NCBI RefSeq assembly: GCF_029873635.1
Contig: NC_080428.1
Span: 69,771,101 to 69,835,100, forward strand
Reading direction: 5' to 3'
Length of the DNA stretch: 64,000 nt
From: Malania oleifera
Lineage: Eukaryota; Streptophyta; Magnoliopsida; Santalales; Ximeniaceae
The translations under genes were made by a program, and so were the position numbers. Under the pieces are notes generated by a model. It saw only the letters and a program-made list of their open reading frames with translations. It did no database searches and was not told where the DNA came from. Shown one piece after another: positions 38,301-49,992 of the stretch. The number at the start of each line of letters is the position of its first letter. The first letter of the stretch is position 1.

Positions 38301-40201
38301 CGATCCTAAGGAGAGGCTATTTATTCTTGACTGTCAGTTTGTTTATCTCCTTATAATCGATGCACAATCTCATGGTTCCATCTTTCTTTTTCACGAACAA
38401 AACTGGCGCTCCCCAGGGCGACACACTGGGCCTGGTAAATCCCTTGTCTAGCAATTCCTGTAACTGATCTTTCAATTCTTTCAACTCAACTAGAGCCATA
38501 CGGTATGGTGCTTTAGATATCGGTGCAAACCCTGGTAACAGATCTATAGTAAACTCAATCTCACGGTCAAGTGGAAAACTAGGTAATTCTTCTGAAAAGA
38601 TGTCTGGGAATTCCCTTACTACTGGTATGTTAGCTTGTTTCAATTCTTCTTTTGGCAATTCTTTTATGGTTGCGACATACCCCTGACAACCACCTTGTAG
38701 CAGTATCCTCACCTGAATAGCCGACACTAGCTGTGGTGAGGCACGTATGCGTGAACCCACAAATTTATATTTCTACTCACCTGGAGGTTTGAAAATAACT
38801 TCTTTTTTATGGCAATTTATACTGGTATGATGAGTATCTAGCCAGTCCATACCCAATATTACATCAAACCCCTACATATCTAGGACCACTAAATCAGCTG
38901 ATAATACTCTCTCCTGAATACTTACTGGAAATTCCGAAGTACCCTCCTGCATCTCACCACAGACCCCATCAGTGTACCCACAGATAGTTCTATATCTAAT
39001 GGTTGTGTCTTTATTCTAGCTATTTTCTCATATCCCGCCGATATAAAGGAATAAGTGGTACTTGTATCAAACAAAACAAAAATTTTATATTATAAAGTAG
39101 TAAGGATACCTGTAACTATGTCTCCAGTCGTCTCAGCGTCACCCGACATCAACACATAGACCCTCGTCAGCATAGTATTCCTCTACTGACCCCTGCGGGA
39201 CGCCTGATATCCACCTCGAAACGGTATAGGAGCCAGTGCATAATTCGACGGCATCTGACATGATCGAGCCATATGGTTGGCCCTCCCACAACAATAACAG
39301 ACATTCTCCCCCAATTGGCACTCACTTGAGTGTCTCCGTCCACATCTAGGACAAATGGCATGAAACTGTCCGCCTTGAAATCCACCGTGCTCTACTATCT
39401 GCCTATGACCCCCGCTAGATCTACCACCTCTCCAAGGGCCTCGGTTGGGACCCTCCTGAAAACCCGAGGGTGCAGTCCTCTTCTTTTGACTCTGCATCTC
39501 AGTCTCCCTTAACAAACTTTCCTATGCTATAATAGCCCTGACAACCAACTCTGAGAAATCATGGATCCTCAGTACTACCACCTGTCGGTAAATATCTCGC
39601 CTCAGGTTCCTCTCGAACATTCTTGCCTTCTTCACTTTGTCTGAGATAATATGGGGGCAAAAACGCGATAGCTCGATAAATCTCGCACCGTACTGCTGGA
39701 CAGTTAATGATCCTTGAGACAAACTCAGAAACTCCTATACTCGAGGCTCTCTGACTGAGGCAGGATAGTATCTATCGAAGAACACATCCTTGAATCGTGC
39801 CCAAGTCATCGGTACTGGAATCGTCCTCTGCTCCTCCAATAGTCTGGTGGCTAACCACCATCTCTCGGCCTCCCTCGCCAGCCTATACGTAGCATATAAG
39901 ACTCTTTGCTCGTCAGTGCAGTGAAGTACTGTTAGAATCTTCTCACTTCCTACAGCCAATTCTCTGCAACCGCAGGGTCAGCTACTCTAGAGAACGCTGG
40001 CGGGTTCATCTTCATAAATTTCTCTATGGTACATCTCTAAGCTGGAGATGGATCTCCCTGCTCTCTAGAACTCCGCGCTATTTTAGTCATAACTTGCCGA
40101 GCCACACTGCGTAGAACAACATCTGAATCCGCACCTCCTACGTCAAAAGGCCCAACACCATCGCCCCCACAAGTGTGAGCACTACTGCCTCCTAGGTCCA
40201 T
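35358..40201 (-). mobile_element. Element C gag-pol region
   Basis: Gag starts near 40201 and contains a CCHC knuckle (CYCCGRANHMARSC, about 39310-39265). Protease and reverse transcriptase (FIDDILVYS near 38070) follow, then RNase H (about 37680-36870, split by solo LTR G), integrase (about 36560-35900) and a chromodomain-like tail (LVKVLWKNHDIEEASWE). It is related to A and B but distinct in sequence and LTR. Broken. Confidence 0.85.
37218..37640. mobile_element. Solo LTR G inside element C
   Basis: It is 423 bp, TGTTAGGAATA to AAGCCCAACA, with a perfect 5-bp duplication CCTCC (37213-37217 and 37641-37645). It carries the ACGTGGTTCGGC and CCTACGTCCACGG blocks common in short plant LTRs. 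It interrupts the RNase H region of C and is therefore younger than C. Whether it is a copia-type solo LTR or a TRIM remnant cannot be decided here. Confidence 0.85.
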
Positions 40202-40522
40202 CTTGCAAATATATAGAACACCATTTCAAAATCCTATTTCCCATACATACTCAACTTATTCCATTTAATTAAAACTTCAAATCCTCTATTAACCATCTCT
40301 CATAATCCTAGCCCTAAAATAGCAACCCAAACACACGACTCGTTGATAGTTTACTGTGGCTTTCCTGAAATCGTCACCCTAGGAAAAACACAGAAACCAC
40401 CACAAAAATCTTATATCTAGACCACAGAACAAACCTCAAATTTTTTTCCTATATTCTGGTATTGTTTTCTCGCTACAATCTAGAGTCTGCAGAACCTAGC
40501 AACCTAGGCTCTAATACTAAAC

Positions 40523-41673
40523 TGTAACGACCTCAAAATTAAATCATTTTTTTTTACATATGAACTATTCTGATACCCCCTGCTCTGAAACTCAGGCCAC
40601 GGAAGGCACTGGGGTAATCTTGTAAACAATAATCCTACCTACACAGCGGAAACATAAATTACACAATCCCATATACCATACAATACCAGAACTCAGTATT
40701 TCCATCACATAGTCACAAAATACATCTCTCATAGTTAAATCTATCTCAAAAACTCAAGACTCTACACCATCTTACCCTATAACAAGGGTAACCAAGAAAT
40801 CTCTATCCGCGAGCCTGATCTGCTCGCCTAACTGGCTCACCTAAAAAATGTTAGAATAATAGGGTGAGACAACGCTCAGTAAGTGAAAATATACTATTAC
40901 TAGTGTGTGGCGACTAAGTTACATATACTTTAAATAACATCTGAACTGTAATAAAGGATAAATCTGTAAAGCATATCTTACATTTTTCGCAGTTTAAAAC
41001 ATAACTGTATCATCTGAGTTTTATACTTTTCATACTGCTAATATCATACTATATTTATCAAATACTGTAAAACTGTATATATATACATAACTGTGCTTTA
41101 TCCCTAGAACTTTGTATGTCATGATTTGACCCCTCATGACAGGGTTGTGCAGCCCGTAGGCGGGATTTCACTTGGTCGGCCCTCCAGAAAATTCACTATA
41201 CTTTACACTACCTCAGTCTGACCAAACTGCATACTTTCCTAGGTGCGGGACTGGCTGCTACCTCGTCAAACTGACCTTGTCAACCCAGAAAACTAGGGAG
41301 CTGCATACTTTCTGAGCACAGTTGACGGTACCCCCACACTATTTGAGATATGTGACTGCACTCTATCTGTATTAGCACGGTACCGTGCTCTGTATTTTGT
41401 ATCTGTCTGTAATCTTTTCAATGGGATCTGATACTATATATATACATATATACTCTTTACTGTTTTCATCATGTTTCCAAAATAACCATAACACTATAAC
41501 TCTGTACTGTAAATACTGTAATATCTGTAGCATTTTGATGCTAAAACTGTATCATCTGTCTGTATACTCTGTCTGTATAATCTATTTGTATACTCTGAGT
41601 GTTATGGAATTTTGGAAAACATAGCTTTCTATATACACTGCATATACTGATCTAAATAAACATTTGTATATTG

Positions 41674-41708
<35 letters not shown>

Positions 41709-41896
41709 TATGTAATCATTTGAATAAAAATTGTATATGTATACACATTCTATCTGTATAAAATCTGTAAATATCTCAATATATCTGTATAACTTGATAT
41801 ACTGAAAAACTGTGTAAAACTCCATATCAGATAATATCTACTTAGGCCACACATACTTTAAAAATTCGTATTTTATATAATAACTGGTATATATGC

Positions 41897-41928
<32 letters not shown>

Positions 41929-42591
41929 ATATATATAAAATTTTTGATAACGTAAGTAAATCTCCTAACATAGCATATTTCCCTTACATAGTTTCTGAAA
42001 AGCCCTAACAATACTCTAGCCCTACATTTGCAGAGTTCTTAACTCAACACCCTGAAAACGACATCCCTCAGAACAAAACATCAGTATTTTCCTGTATACA
42101 ACATTTTCTATAACTGCAGGGAAAACATATTCTAAATAAAACAGCTTACTCTAAATTTGGGATGAATTTCAAACCACCTCTACCAACGATCTGCTTCGAC
42201 AGACTTGCGGAGAGCTTCCCCAGGAGCATCGTGGTGGCTTCAGATCATCGATCTGGTGAGAGATGGGGCTGGGATCGAAGAGAGAAGTGGAGAGGGGCAT
42301 AGAGAGAGAAATAGAGGGTTTCCTGCGCAAGTTTCGTATGAAAAATTTGGGTTTTCACTGTTTATAGGTCTGGATTTGTCAACGAGACACGTTATCTCGT
42401 TAATGAGTCCTTAAGGAATTTCGTTGATGAACTTCCTCCCTCGTCGACGAATTTCAGATTGCCCCAAAAACCTCTTTCAGTATTTTTTCTTCGACGAAAC
42501 CTGTCTTCGTTGACGAGCTCCTCTTATATCCTCGTCGATGAATCCCATGTGTTCGTCGACGAGAACCCTTCTAATTTTTTGGGTTATTACA
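40523..42591 (-). repeat. Element C 5' LTR
   Basis: About 2,069 bp, homologous to 33131-35113. Read on minus it has a TATA box (CCTATAAA, 42367-42361) just downstream of the palindrome array (42376-42570). It ends next to the primer site. Confidence 0.9.
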
Positions 42592-42596
42592 GTGTA

Positions 42597-45500
42597 CCAT
42601 CGAGAGGTTCAAATGTATGCACCCTTCGACGTTTTTAGGAGGACCCGACCTGATGATAGCGGAGGATTGGGTCGATAAGATTAAGAGGATTCTAGAGGTT
42701 CTACACTACACAGATAAGCAGAGATTCCTCTACGCTACCTTCTAGTCGTTTGGAGAGGCGGGCCGATGGTGGACTGCAGTGAGTCTGCTAAAGAAGCAAA
42801 GAGCCGGTCCTACAGAGATGACATAGAGCCGATTCAAGGAAATGTTCTTTGAGAGATACTTCTCGGCCTTCACACGCGATGCTAAGGCGGATGAGTTCTC
42901 TCCTCTAACACGGGGAGATATGACAGTGTAGGGTTATGCTACTTGGTATATAGAGCTATCCTGTTTTGCGCCGTGTTTGATTTCGAACGAGTACGAGAAG
43001 ACTCGAAGGTTCAAAAAGGGCTTAAGGAAGGATATCTGCAGATTAGTGGGTATGCTTCAGATCCATGAGTTTTCGGTTTTGGTGGATAAGGCCACTGTGA
43101 TTGAGATGGACATCCAGGAGTATGAGGTGGATCAGGAACCGAGAAAGAGGCTAGTACCTTATAGTTCTTAGTTTGGATCTCACTAGGGAGCATGGAAGAA
43201 GAAGAACAAGAGCTCAGGTTATCGTCACAATACCGAGTGTCAGGGTTCTCAGGTGAATCAGTCGCGTGATCGTTGTATTAGGTGCCACAAATGACATGAT
43301 GGTGAATGCCAGCTATTTGGGGGTAACTACTACAACTGTGGCCAGTCAGGTCACATGGCTCGAGATTGTCACGCACCAAAGAGGGGTACGCATGCTTCGA
43401 ATCAGAATCAGGGGAGTAATCAGGTGTCCTAAGGAACTTATCAGGCGAACACAACTCTGGAAAGGGTATACTCGCTTACTTCAGTGGATGCTGAGCAAGC
43501 GGGGAATGTGGTGATAGGTACTATGATGTTGCTTTTAAATAGTGTTGTGATTTTATTTGATTCGAGTGCGACCCATTCCTTTATATTTGCTAACTTTGTA
43601 AAACTATGTGGGGTTGAGACCTGATTCATGAATGAAGAATTGTCTGTCGTTGCACCATATGGGAGTGTATCATTCTATAAGAGGATGTTAGAAGACTGCC
43701 TAGTGGAGAATCTTGAGGTATACGACATGTCTGGGTTCGATGTCATATTGGGGATGGATTGGTTATCCTCCAGTTATGCTGTGATCAATTGTCATGGATA
43801 GGTGGTAGTATTCATACCTCATAGGAAGCAGGAGTATGAGTTTATAGGATCGTGTGTGCATTCGACGCCACGGGTTCTATCGGCATTACAGGTGAGGAAG
43901 TTACTCTTGGACGGATGTTAGGGGTACCTAGCTTGCATGAGAGAACCACCGTGGGATGAATTGAAGCTTGAGGATATTCGAGTGGTTAACGAGTTCCCAG
44001 ATGTGTTTCCCAAAGACTTACCCGGTTTACCTTCGGACCGTGAGGTGGAGTTTGTGATAAAGTTGCTGCCTAGCAAGGCACCGATCTTCAAAGCTCCGTA
44101 CCGGATGGATCTAGCAGAACTTTAGAAGTTGAAGGAGCAGTTGCATGAATTACTAGACAAGGGCTTTATTCGACTAAGTATTTCGCCCTGGGGAGCTCCA
44201 GTTTTGTTTATGAAGAAGAAGGACGGGTCGATGCATATGTGCATTGATTACCATGAGATCAACAAGGTGACTGTGAAGAATAGTTACCAGTTGCCTCATG
44301 TCGATGATCTCTTTGACCAGCTGCAGGGGACACAGGTCTTTTCAAAGATCTACCTACGGTCAGGGTATCATCAGGTGAGGGTTCGATCTGAGGATGTAGC
44401 GAAGACTGCTTTTCGAATCAGATACGACCACTATGAGTTTTTAGTCATGACTTTTGGGTTGACGAATGATCTAGCAGTGTTCATGGATCTGATGAATGGG
44501 ATTTTCTATGAGTACTTGGATCAGTTTGTAGTGGTATTTATTGATGACATTCTAGTATACTTGAGGAGTTCGGAAGAGCATGAATACCATATGAGGTTGG
44601 TGCTATAGATTCTACGGGAGAGGAAGTTGTATGCCAAGTTGAAGAAGTGTGAGTTCTGGTTGAATCAGGTTGCATTTTTAGGCCATGTGGTGTCTAAAGG
44701 CGGTATCTCAGTTGATCCTAGCAAGATCAAAGTTGTGGTCGACTGGGTGAGACCGAAGAGTGCGCAAGAGGTTCGGAGTTTCCTAGGACTGGCGGGTTAT
44801 TATCGTTGGTTCGTGGAGGGATTCTCTAAATTTTTTGGACCTCTAACACAATTGACCAGGAAGGGGGTAAAATTTGACTGGACCGAGGATTGCGAACAGT
44901 GTTTCCAGGAGCTGAAACAGCGATTAGTTACTGCTCGGATTTTGGTCATTCCTTTGGGGGCTGACGATTTTGTGATCTATAGCTATGCATCTCTGAAGGG
45001 GTTGGGAAGTGTGCTTATGCAACAGGATAAGGTAATAGCTTATGCTTCTCGGTAACTCAAGGAATACGAAAAGAATTACCCTACGCATGATTTGGAATTG
45101 GTTGTTGTAGTTTATGCACTGAAGATCTGGTGACACTACCTGTATGGTGTTCCATGTGAGATTTTCACTAATCACAAAATTCTTAGGTACTTTTTCACGC
45201 AGAAGGAGTTGAACATGAGTCAGCGGAGGTGGCTTGAGCTGATCAAGGACTATGATTGCACCATCAGCTATCACCCGGGAAAAGCCAATGTGGTGGCTGA
45301 TGCGTTGAGTCGGAAGTCAGAGCATGTGATAGTATCAACAGTGGTAGCTCAACATCATATTAGACGGGATTTGGAAAGCCTTGGTATAGAGTTGGTGTTC
45401 GGTGATCATCAAGCTTTCATTACTAGTTTGGTGATTTAGACGACTTTATTTAAGCGTATTAAAGTCACACAGGCTAGTAATGCAGAGTTAACCGAGATTG

Positions 45501-45665
45501 TGGAGAAGGTGCAGCAGGGGTTGGCAACGGATTTTAACATCTCTGAATGAGGTGTGTTGAGGTTTGGAACCAGGCTGTGTGTTCCAAACGACGAGAAGAT
45601 CAGAAGGATGATTCTGGAGGAAGCGCATCGTTCGTTGTATACAGTACATCCTGGTAGTACAAAGA
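42597..45665 (+). mobile_element. Element B gag-pol, second part
   Basis: Gag resumes right after the GTGTA duplication (CTIERF, about 42596 on). A zinc knuckle (CQLFGGNYYNCGQSGHMA-like, near 43310-43370) is followed by protease, reverse transcriptase (FIDDILVY near 44540), RNase H with [16 protein letters not shown] (about 45270-45320) and the first part of integrase. It stops at 45665 where LTR E begins. Highly similar to element A and broken many times. Confidence 0.85.
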
Positions 45666-47094
45666 TGTAACGCCCTAGACCCGCCAAGTGGGGCCCGTGG
45701 TGTTATGAGACTATACATACGTCTCTGATACCATTCATGCAATAGAACTAACTAAACAATTCCAAATAAATACCAGAGTACTATATATATTTACATATGC
45801 AAACCCATAAAAAGGTACAACCATATTCACCATATTACATAACTAGGACAAAATATTAAACATAAAGTTGTACACATATCCGTTCTTTTATCCACCCCCA
45901 AAATCTAACCCCGCCCTGGAACTTGCTAAGCTCGATCACCTGAAGGACCTGAAAATATTAATAAATCGTCGGGGTGAGACACCTCTCAGTAAGGAAGAAA
46001 TAAGTTACAACAGTGTGTGGCTAAAGTGTAACAACCCTGGTAATTTTTAAATAATTTAAGATAATAAAGAAGATGGAAAGGGAAGGAAGAACAAATTCGA
46101 AAAGGCGAAAAGGTGGCAGCAATCGTTCATCGACGAATGGATTGGTCTCGTCAACGAATGTTCTTCTGAGCTCGTCGACGAGGGTATGTGTCTCGTTGAC
46201 TAGGAAATACCACAAGGGGTTTTTATAGACTGAAATTCATCGACGAGTTGGCTGTCTCGTCGACGAACTGTGTACAAGACTCGTCAACGAATTGACATGT
46301 CTCGTCGACAAATCCTTGGGTATAAAAGAGAACTTTTCTTTCATTTTAGCATAGAATTCTTGCATGTTCACCTTCTCTCTCTAGAAATTCAGCACTACCA
46401 CCTTCTCTCTTCGATTTCGAGTCGAATTTTTGCTAGTTCGACAATTTGAGGCCACCACGACACTCCTGGAAGAGTTCTTTACAAATTTGCTAGAGTGGAT
46501 GATTGGTGAGACTAGTTAGGAATTCATTCCAGATTTAAGGTAAGACTTTTTATGTAAAATTTGGCTTTACCCTAGTTGTAGGAAATATTATATGCGAAGA
46601 AATATTGAAGTTTAGTTCTAGGAGATGTGGTTTTCAGGGCATTGAACGGGGAACCTTGTGGGTGTAAGATTGGTTATTTTAGGAGGTTTTTCAGGAATTA
46701 GGTAAGGGGAAATATTTTATAATAGCTTTTTCATAATTATAAACGACTAGTTTCGAGTATGAATTCTTATATACATACAGGTATAATTTTCTAAACTTTG
46801 CTGGTATGGAAAATAATGTTTTCGGTAGATAAATTATATTAGGAAAATTCGTGTGGTTGAAACCATTTTGATCATTAAATGATTGTTGAGCTTAGTCAAA
46901 TGAGGAAATTGTTGAGATTGTGAATGTCATTTGACTGAAATTCTTGTATGGCTGAATACATTGATTGGATTGTGAACATTGTTTGGTTGAAAATATTGGA
47001 TGGTTGAGTATACTGTGGTATTTGTGTGGACATAATTGATTGGTCAGGTTATTGATTGATCTGTGGTGTGGTTCATGTAAATTATGACATAATG

Positions 47095-47246
47095 TTGGCA
47101 GTGGTATGAGGAGGTTGTTATATCGTACATGGTATAACCGTCATATAACGTTGGCAGTGGTATGAGGAGGTCGTTATATGGACGTTTATACTAGGAGATA
47201 AACATTAGCAGTGGTATGAGGAGGTTGTTTACCTATTTATCATGAA
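47095..47246 (+). repeat. Triplicated block in LTR F
   Basis: GGCAGTGGTATGAGGAGGTT-like blocks occur three times at about 60-bp spacing, each ending in GTTATAT or GTTTACC. LTR E holds the same trio in reverse (48855-48990), so the triplication predates the split of E and F. Confidence 0.7.
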
Positions 47247-47479
47247 CGAGGTGTTTGTTTTGTAATTTGTGTGGTTTGAGTAGTCCTGTGTGGACATTTA
47301 TACTATGTTTGATTAGTCTTGTGTGGACATTGATGCTGCGTGATTTGATTAGTCCTGTGTGGACATTGATGCTGTGTGATTTGATCCTATGTAGATTGAT
47401 TATGTGAAGAAATTTTGTGAAGAGATTGTGTTGGCTGTGTATGAATGTTAATTAATTAAGTATTTAGGGTAAAGTAGAT

Positions 47480-47702
47480 TACAACCCGAGGGCTTGCTGA
47501 GAAAGGCAAGTACGCTGGTAATTAATTGTGGGTACCAGAGTAGAGGGAAGTCACTTGTATGGGCGGGTGATCTTCCCTATTCTCGGTGACTTTACCTGAA
47601 TACACAACTCGAGGGTTTACTGAAAAAGGTGAGTGCCCTGGTGTTAGCACTAGAGCAGAGGGAACCCACTTGTATGGGTAGGTGGATTTCCCTATTCTCG
47701 GA
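47480..47702 (+). repeat. Tandem module in LTR F
   Basis: A module of about 100-110 bp occurs twice: CGAGGG(C/T)TT(G/A)CTGA(G/A)AAAGG, then a CTGGT block, then AGAG(T/C)AGAGGGAA, then CACTTGTATGGG, then CCCTATTCTCGG. The same pair occurs in reverse in LTRs D and E. Confidence 0.75.
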
Positions 47703-49992
47703 AACTAACATTAAAATACTGATTGGTTATGGGTATGTGATTGGATGATAAGGACGTTGATCTTGTGCGATTATAGGCATGTTATCTGGCTTCTTGTGAA
47801 TTGTGTGTACACCTGAGATGGATATTTTAAATTGTATTATAAACACTTCAGCCACACACTATTATAAATTATTTCTTCCTTAATGAGAGGTGTCTCTCCC
47901 TGTCATATGTTAAATCTTTTCAGGTTACCCAGGTGATCGAGCTAAGATAGCTCCAGGGCGGGGTAGTTTTGTGAGTTAAATATAGTAGATCGGATATGTA
48001 TTTAGTTTATGTTCAATATATATATTAATTTTGGATTTATAATATTAAGGATTAGGTTGTAATTTTTATGGATCAATGTATGTAAGTATAGTACTCTGCT
48101 ATTTTCTGTTGAAGACATTTATTATTTCCATTGTGTGAATGGTATTAGAGACGCGTGTCGGTCTCTTAATGCACCGGGCCCTGCGTGGAGGGTCCGTGGC
48201 GTTACATGAAGTGTTTAATATATAATTACAAAGTATACATACATTTGTGTTTCACTATCAATAGCAGTTGAGAAAAATAGATCTAAAATCACATCATTAT
48301 CGACTTCTCTATTACCCAATCACATACACACATACATAATTACTTTTACTGATAATTCTCGAGAATAGGGAAGTCTACCCAACCATACAAGTAGCTCTCT
48401 TATGTTCTAATACTAAAATCAGGGCACTCACCTTCCTCAGTAAGTCCTCAGGATATGTATCTAGGTAAAGTCTTCGAGGTTAAGGAAGCTTACCTGCCCA
48501 TACAAGTAGCTTCCCTCAACTCTAGTATCAACAAAAAATTACAAGAGCACTTGCCTTCCTCAGCAAGTCCTCGGTGGAAAGTTCTACTTTACCATAAATA
48601 CCTATGCAATTAAAGTTACATGCAACCAATGCTAATCACTTCGCAAAGTTCCACATGTACACACATATCACAATCAATCCACACAGGATATACGCATACC
48701 TCATTCACACCCACACAGGGTCCATATCCACACAGAATACAACGTCCCCACACAGGACTCTAATCCATATAAAATACACATCCACACAGGACTATCAATC
48801 ACACAGGTTACAACACATACCACTCTGTTCATGGTAAATAGGAAAAACAAACTCCTCATACCACTTTCAATGTTTTACCCCCTAATATAAACGCTCATAT
48901 AACGACCTCCTCATACCACTGCCAACATTATATGACGGTTATATCAGGTATGATATAACGATCTCCTCATACCACTACCAACGTTATATCGTAATTTACA
49001 TGAACCATAAAACAGTACACATCCAGTACAGGTAAACACATCATTACATTCCCATTCACAGTATTTATTTATCCAAACAGCATCACAACCAAACAAAATT
49101 CGCAATCCAAACAGTAACCACAACTGAACAACAAATGAAATCAAGCAGTACTCACAATCATTTAATTATCAAAGTTATTTTCATGCCACATGGTTTTTTT
49201 TCCTAATATAATATATAATCAAAAAAAGAATTTCCAATGCCTGCACTGTTCAGGAAATTATACCTAAATTTATAGAATTTATACTCAAATTTACCAGTTT
49301 AAAATTAATAAAAACTATTACAACGTATTTCCCCTTACCTACTCCTCAAGTTCTTGCCTAAATCGAACGAAAAACGAGACCCTGTAATCCAAAATTCCCA
49401 ACTCACTCAAATCTCAGAAAAATTTTCATTTAATACTCCTAGGCTCCATATAATTATATTTAACAAGAAAACTCCAAAATATGTCACTTACCCTGATTTT
49501 GGGATGGTGCTCTAAAATCCCAAATCAACGATCTGCTTCTACAGCTTTGCAGAGAACAATCTTATGAACCTCGTGGTGGTTTCAGATCATCAAACCGGGC
49601 TGAATCCAAGCCGGATTCGAATAGAGAAGGCAGAGGGGCCGTTTTTAGAGAGAGAAAATGAGAGGAGTGATTTCTTCACTAAAAAATGAAAGAAATCGCT
49701 ATTTATAGGCAGAGACTCATTGACGAGACAAGTGGATTCGTCGACGATCCCATAAAGAACATTCGTCAACAAGACTGCGAGTTCATCGATGAGTTTCAGA
49801 ATATCTCAAACCCTCTCGGTAAATCCTCGTTGACGAGACATGTGCCCTCATCAACAGGCCAAGGAAGAATGTTCGTTGACGAGGCCTTGCTGACACTCCT
49901 TTTAAAAATTCCTTTTTCTTCTCTTCTCTCTTTCCTTTCCTTTTATTTTGTTATTTTTATTAATTAAATTTTTCGGGTCGCTACAATATATA

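Larger units (their letters stand above)
33131..42591 (-). mobile_element. Element C: near full-length Ty3/gypsy element inside B gag
   Basis: C is flanked by a perfect 5-bp duplication GTGTA (33126-33130 and 42592-42596). LTRs are 33131-35113 and 40523-42591. The minus-strand primer site (40519-40508, TAGTATTAGAGC) and a polypurine tract (35124-35114, GGAGGGGGGAA) fix its orientation. Gag, protease, RT, RNase H, integrase and a chromodomain-like tail are recognisable. A solo LTR (G) lies in its RNase H region. It is broken in more than ten places. Sampled by eye over 400 bp, its LTRs differ at about 5%, so it looks somewhat younger than element A. Confidence 0.9.
19627..45665 (+). mobile_element. 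Element B: truncated Ty3/gypsy chromovirus, host of nested insertions
   Basis: B's visible parts, in order, are the 5' LTR (19627-24293, interrupted by solo LTR D), the primer-binding site, a leader, and the start of gag (32979). Gag resumes after element C and is followed by protease, reverse transcriptase, RNase H and the beginning of integrase, which ends at 45665. Element A sits in the leader and element C in gag. The two halves of gag flank C cleanly with a GTGTA duplication. B is closely similar to A in leader and polyprotein and belongs to the same Tekay/Del-like family. The 3' half and 3' LTR are missing from the window. The copy is broken many times and is the oldest layer by nesting. 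Confidence 0.8.
46027..48206 (+). mobile_element. Solo LTR F inside LTR E
   Basis: 2,180 bp, TGTAACAACCCTGG to GTGGCGTTACA, with flanks TAAAG and TGAAG (a 5-bp duplication with one change). It has a palindrome array (46122-46316) directly before TATAAAAGAG (46321), a TTAATGAGAGGTGTCTCTCCC module (47880-47900), and a TTTTCAGG site (47928-47935). It is related to E but inserted in the opposite orientation. Confidence 0.8.
45666..49985 (-). mobile_element. Solo LTR E (host of solo LTR F)
   Basis: It runs TGTAACGCCCTAG to CGGGTCGCTACA, about 2.1 kb without F, in minus orientation judged by its GGGCGTTACA end and TATA position (TATAAAT, 49707-49701 on -). It has the GTGAGACACCTCTCAGTAAG module (45972-45991), duplicated CATACAAGTAGC blocks (48385 and 48500), three inverted copies of a CTCCTCATACCACT block (about 48855-48990) and a palindrome array (49717-49890). 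No matching 5-bp flank is visible (AAAGA left, ATATA right), and B does not resume on the right. It therefore marks a deletion or recombination junction. Confidence 0.75.
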
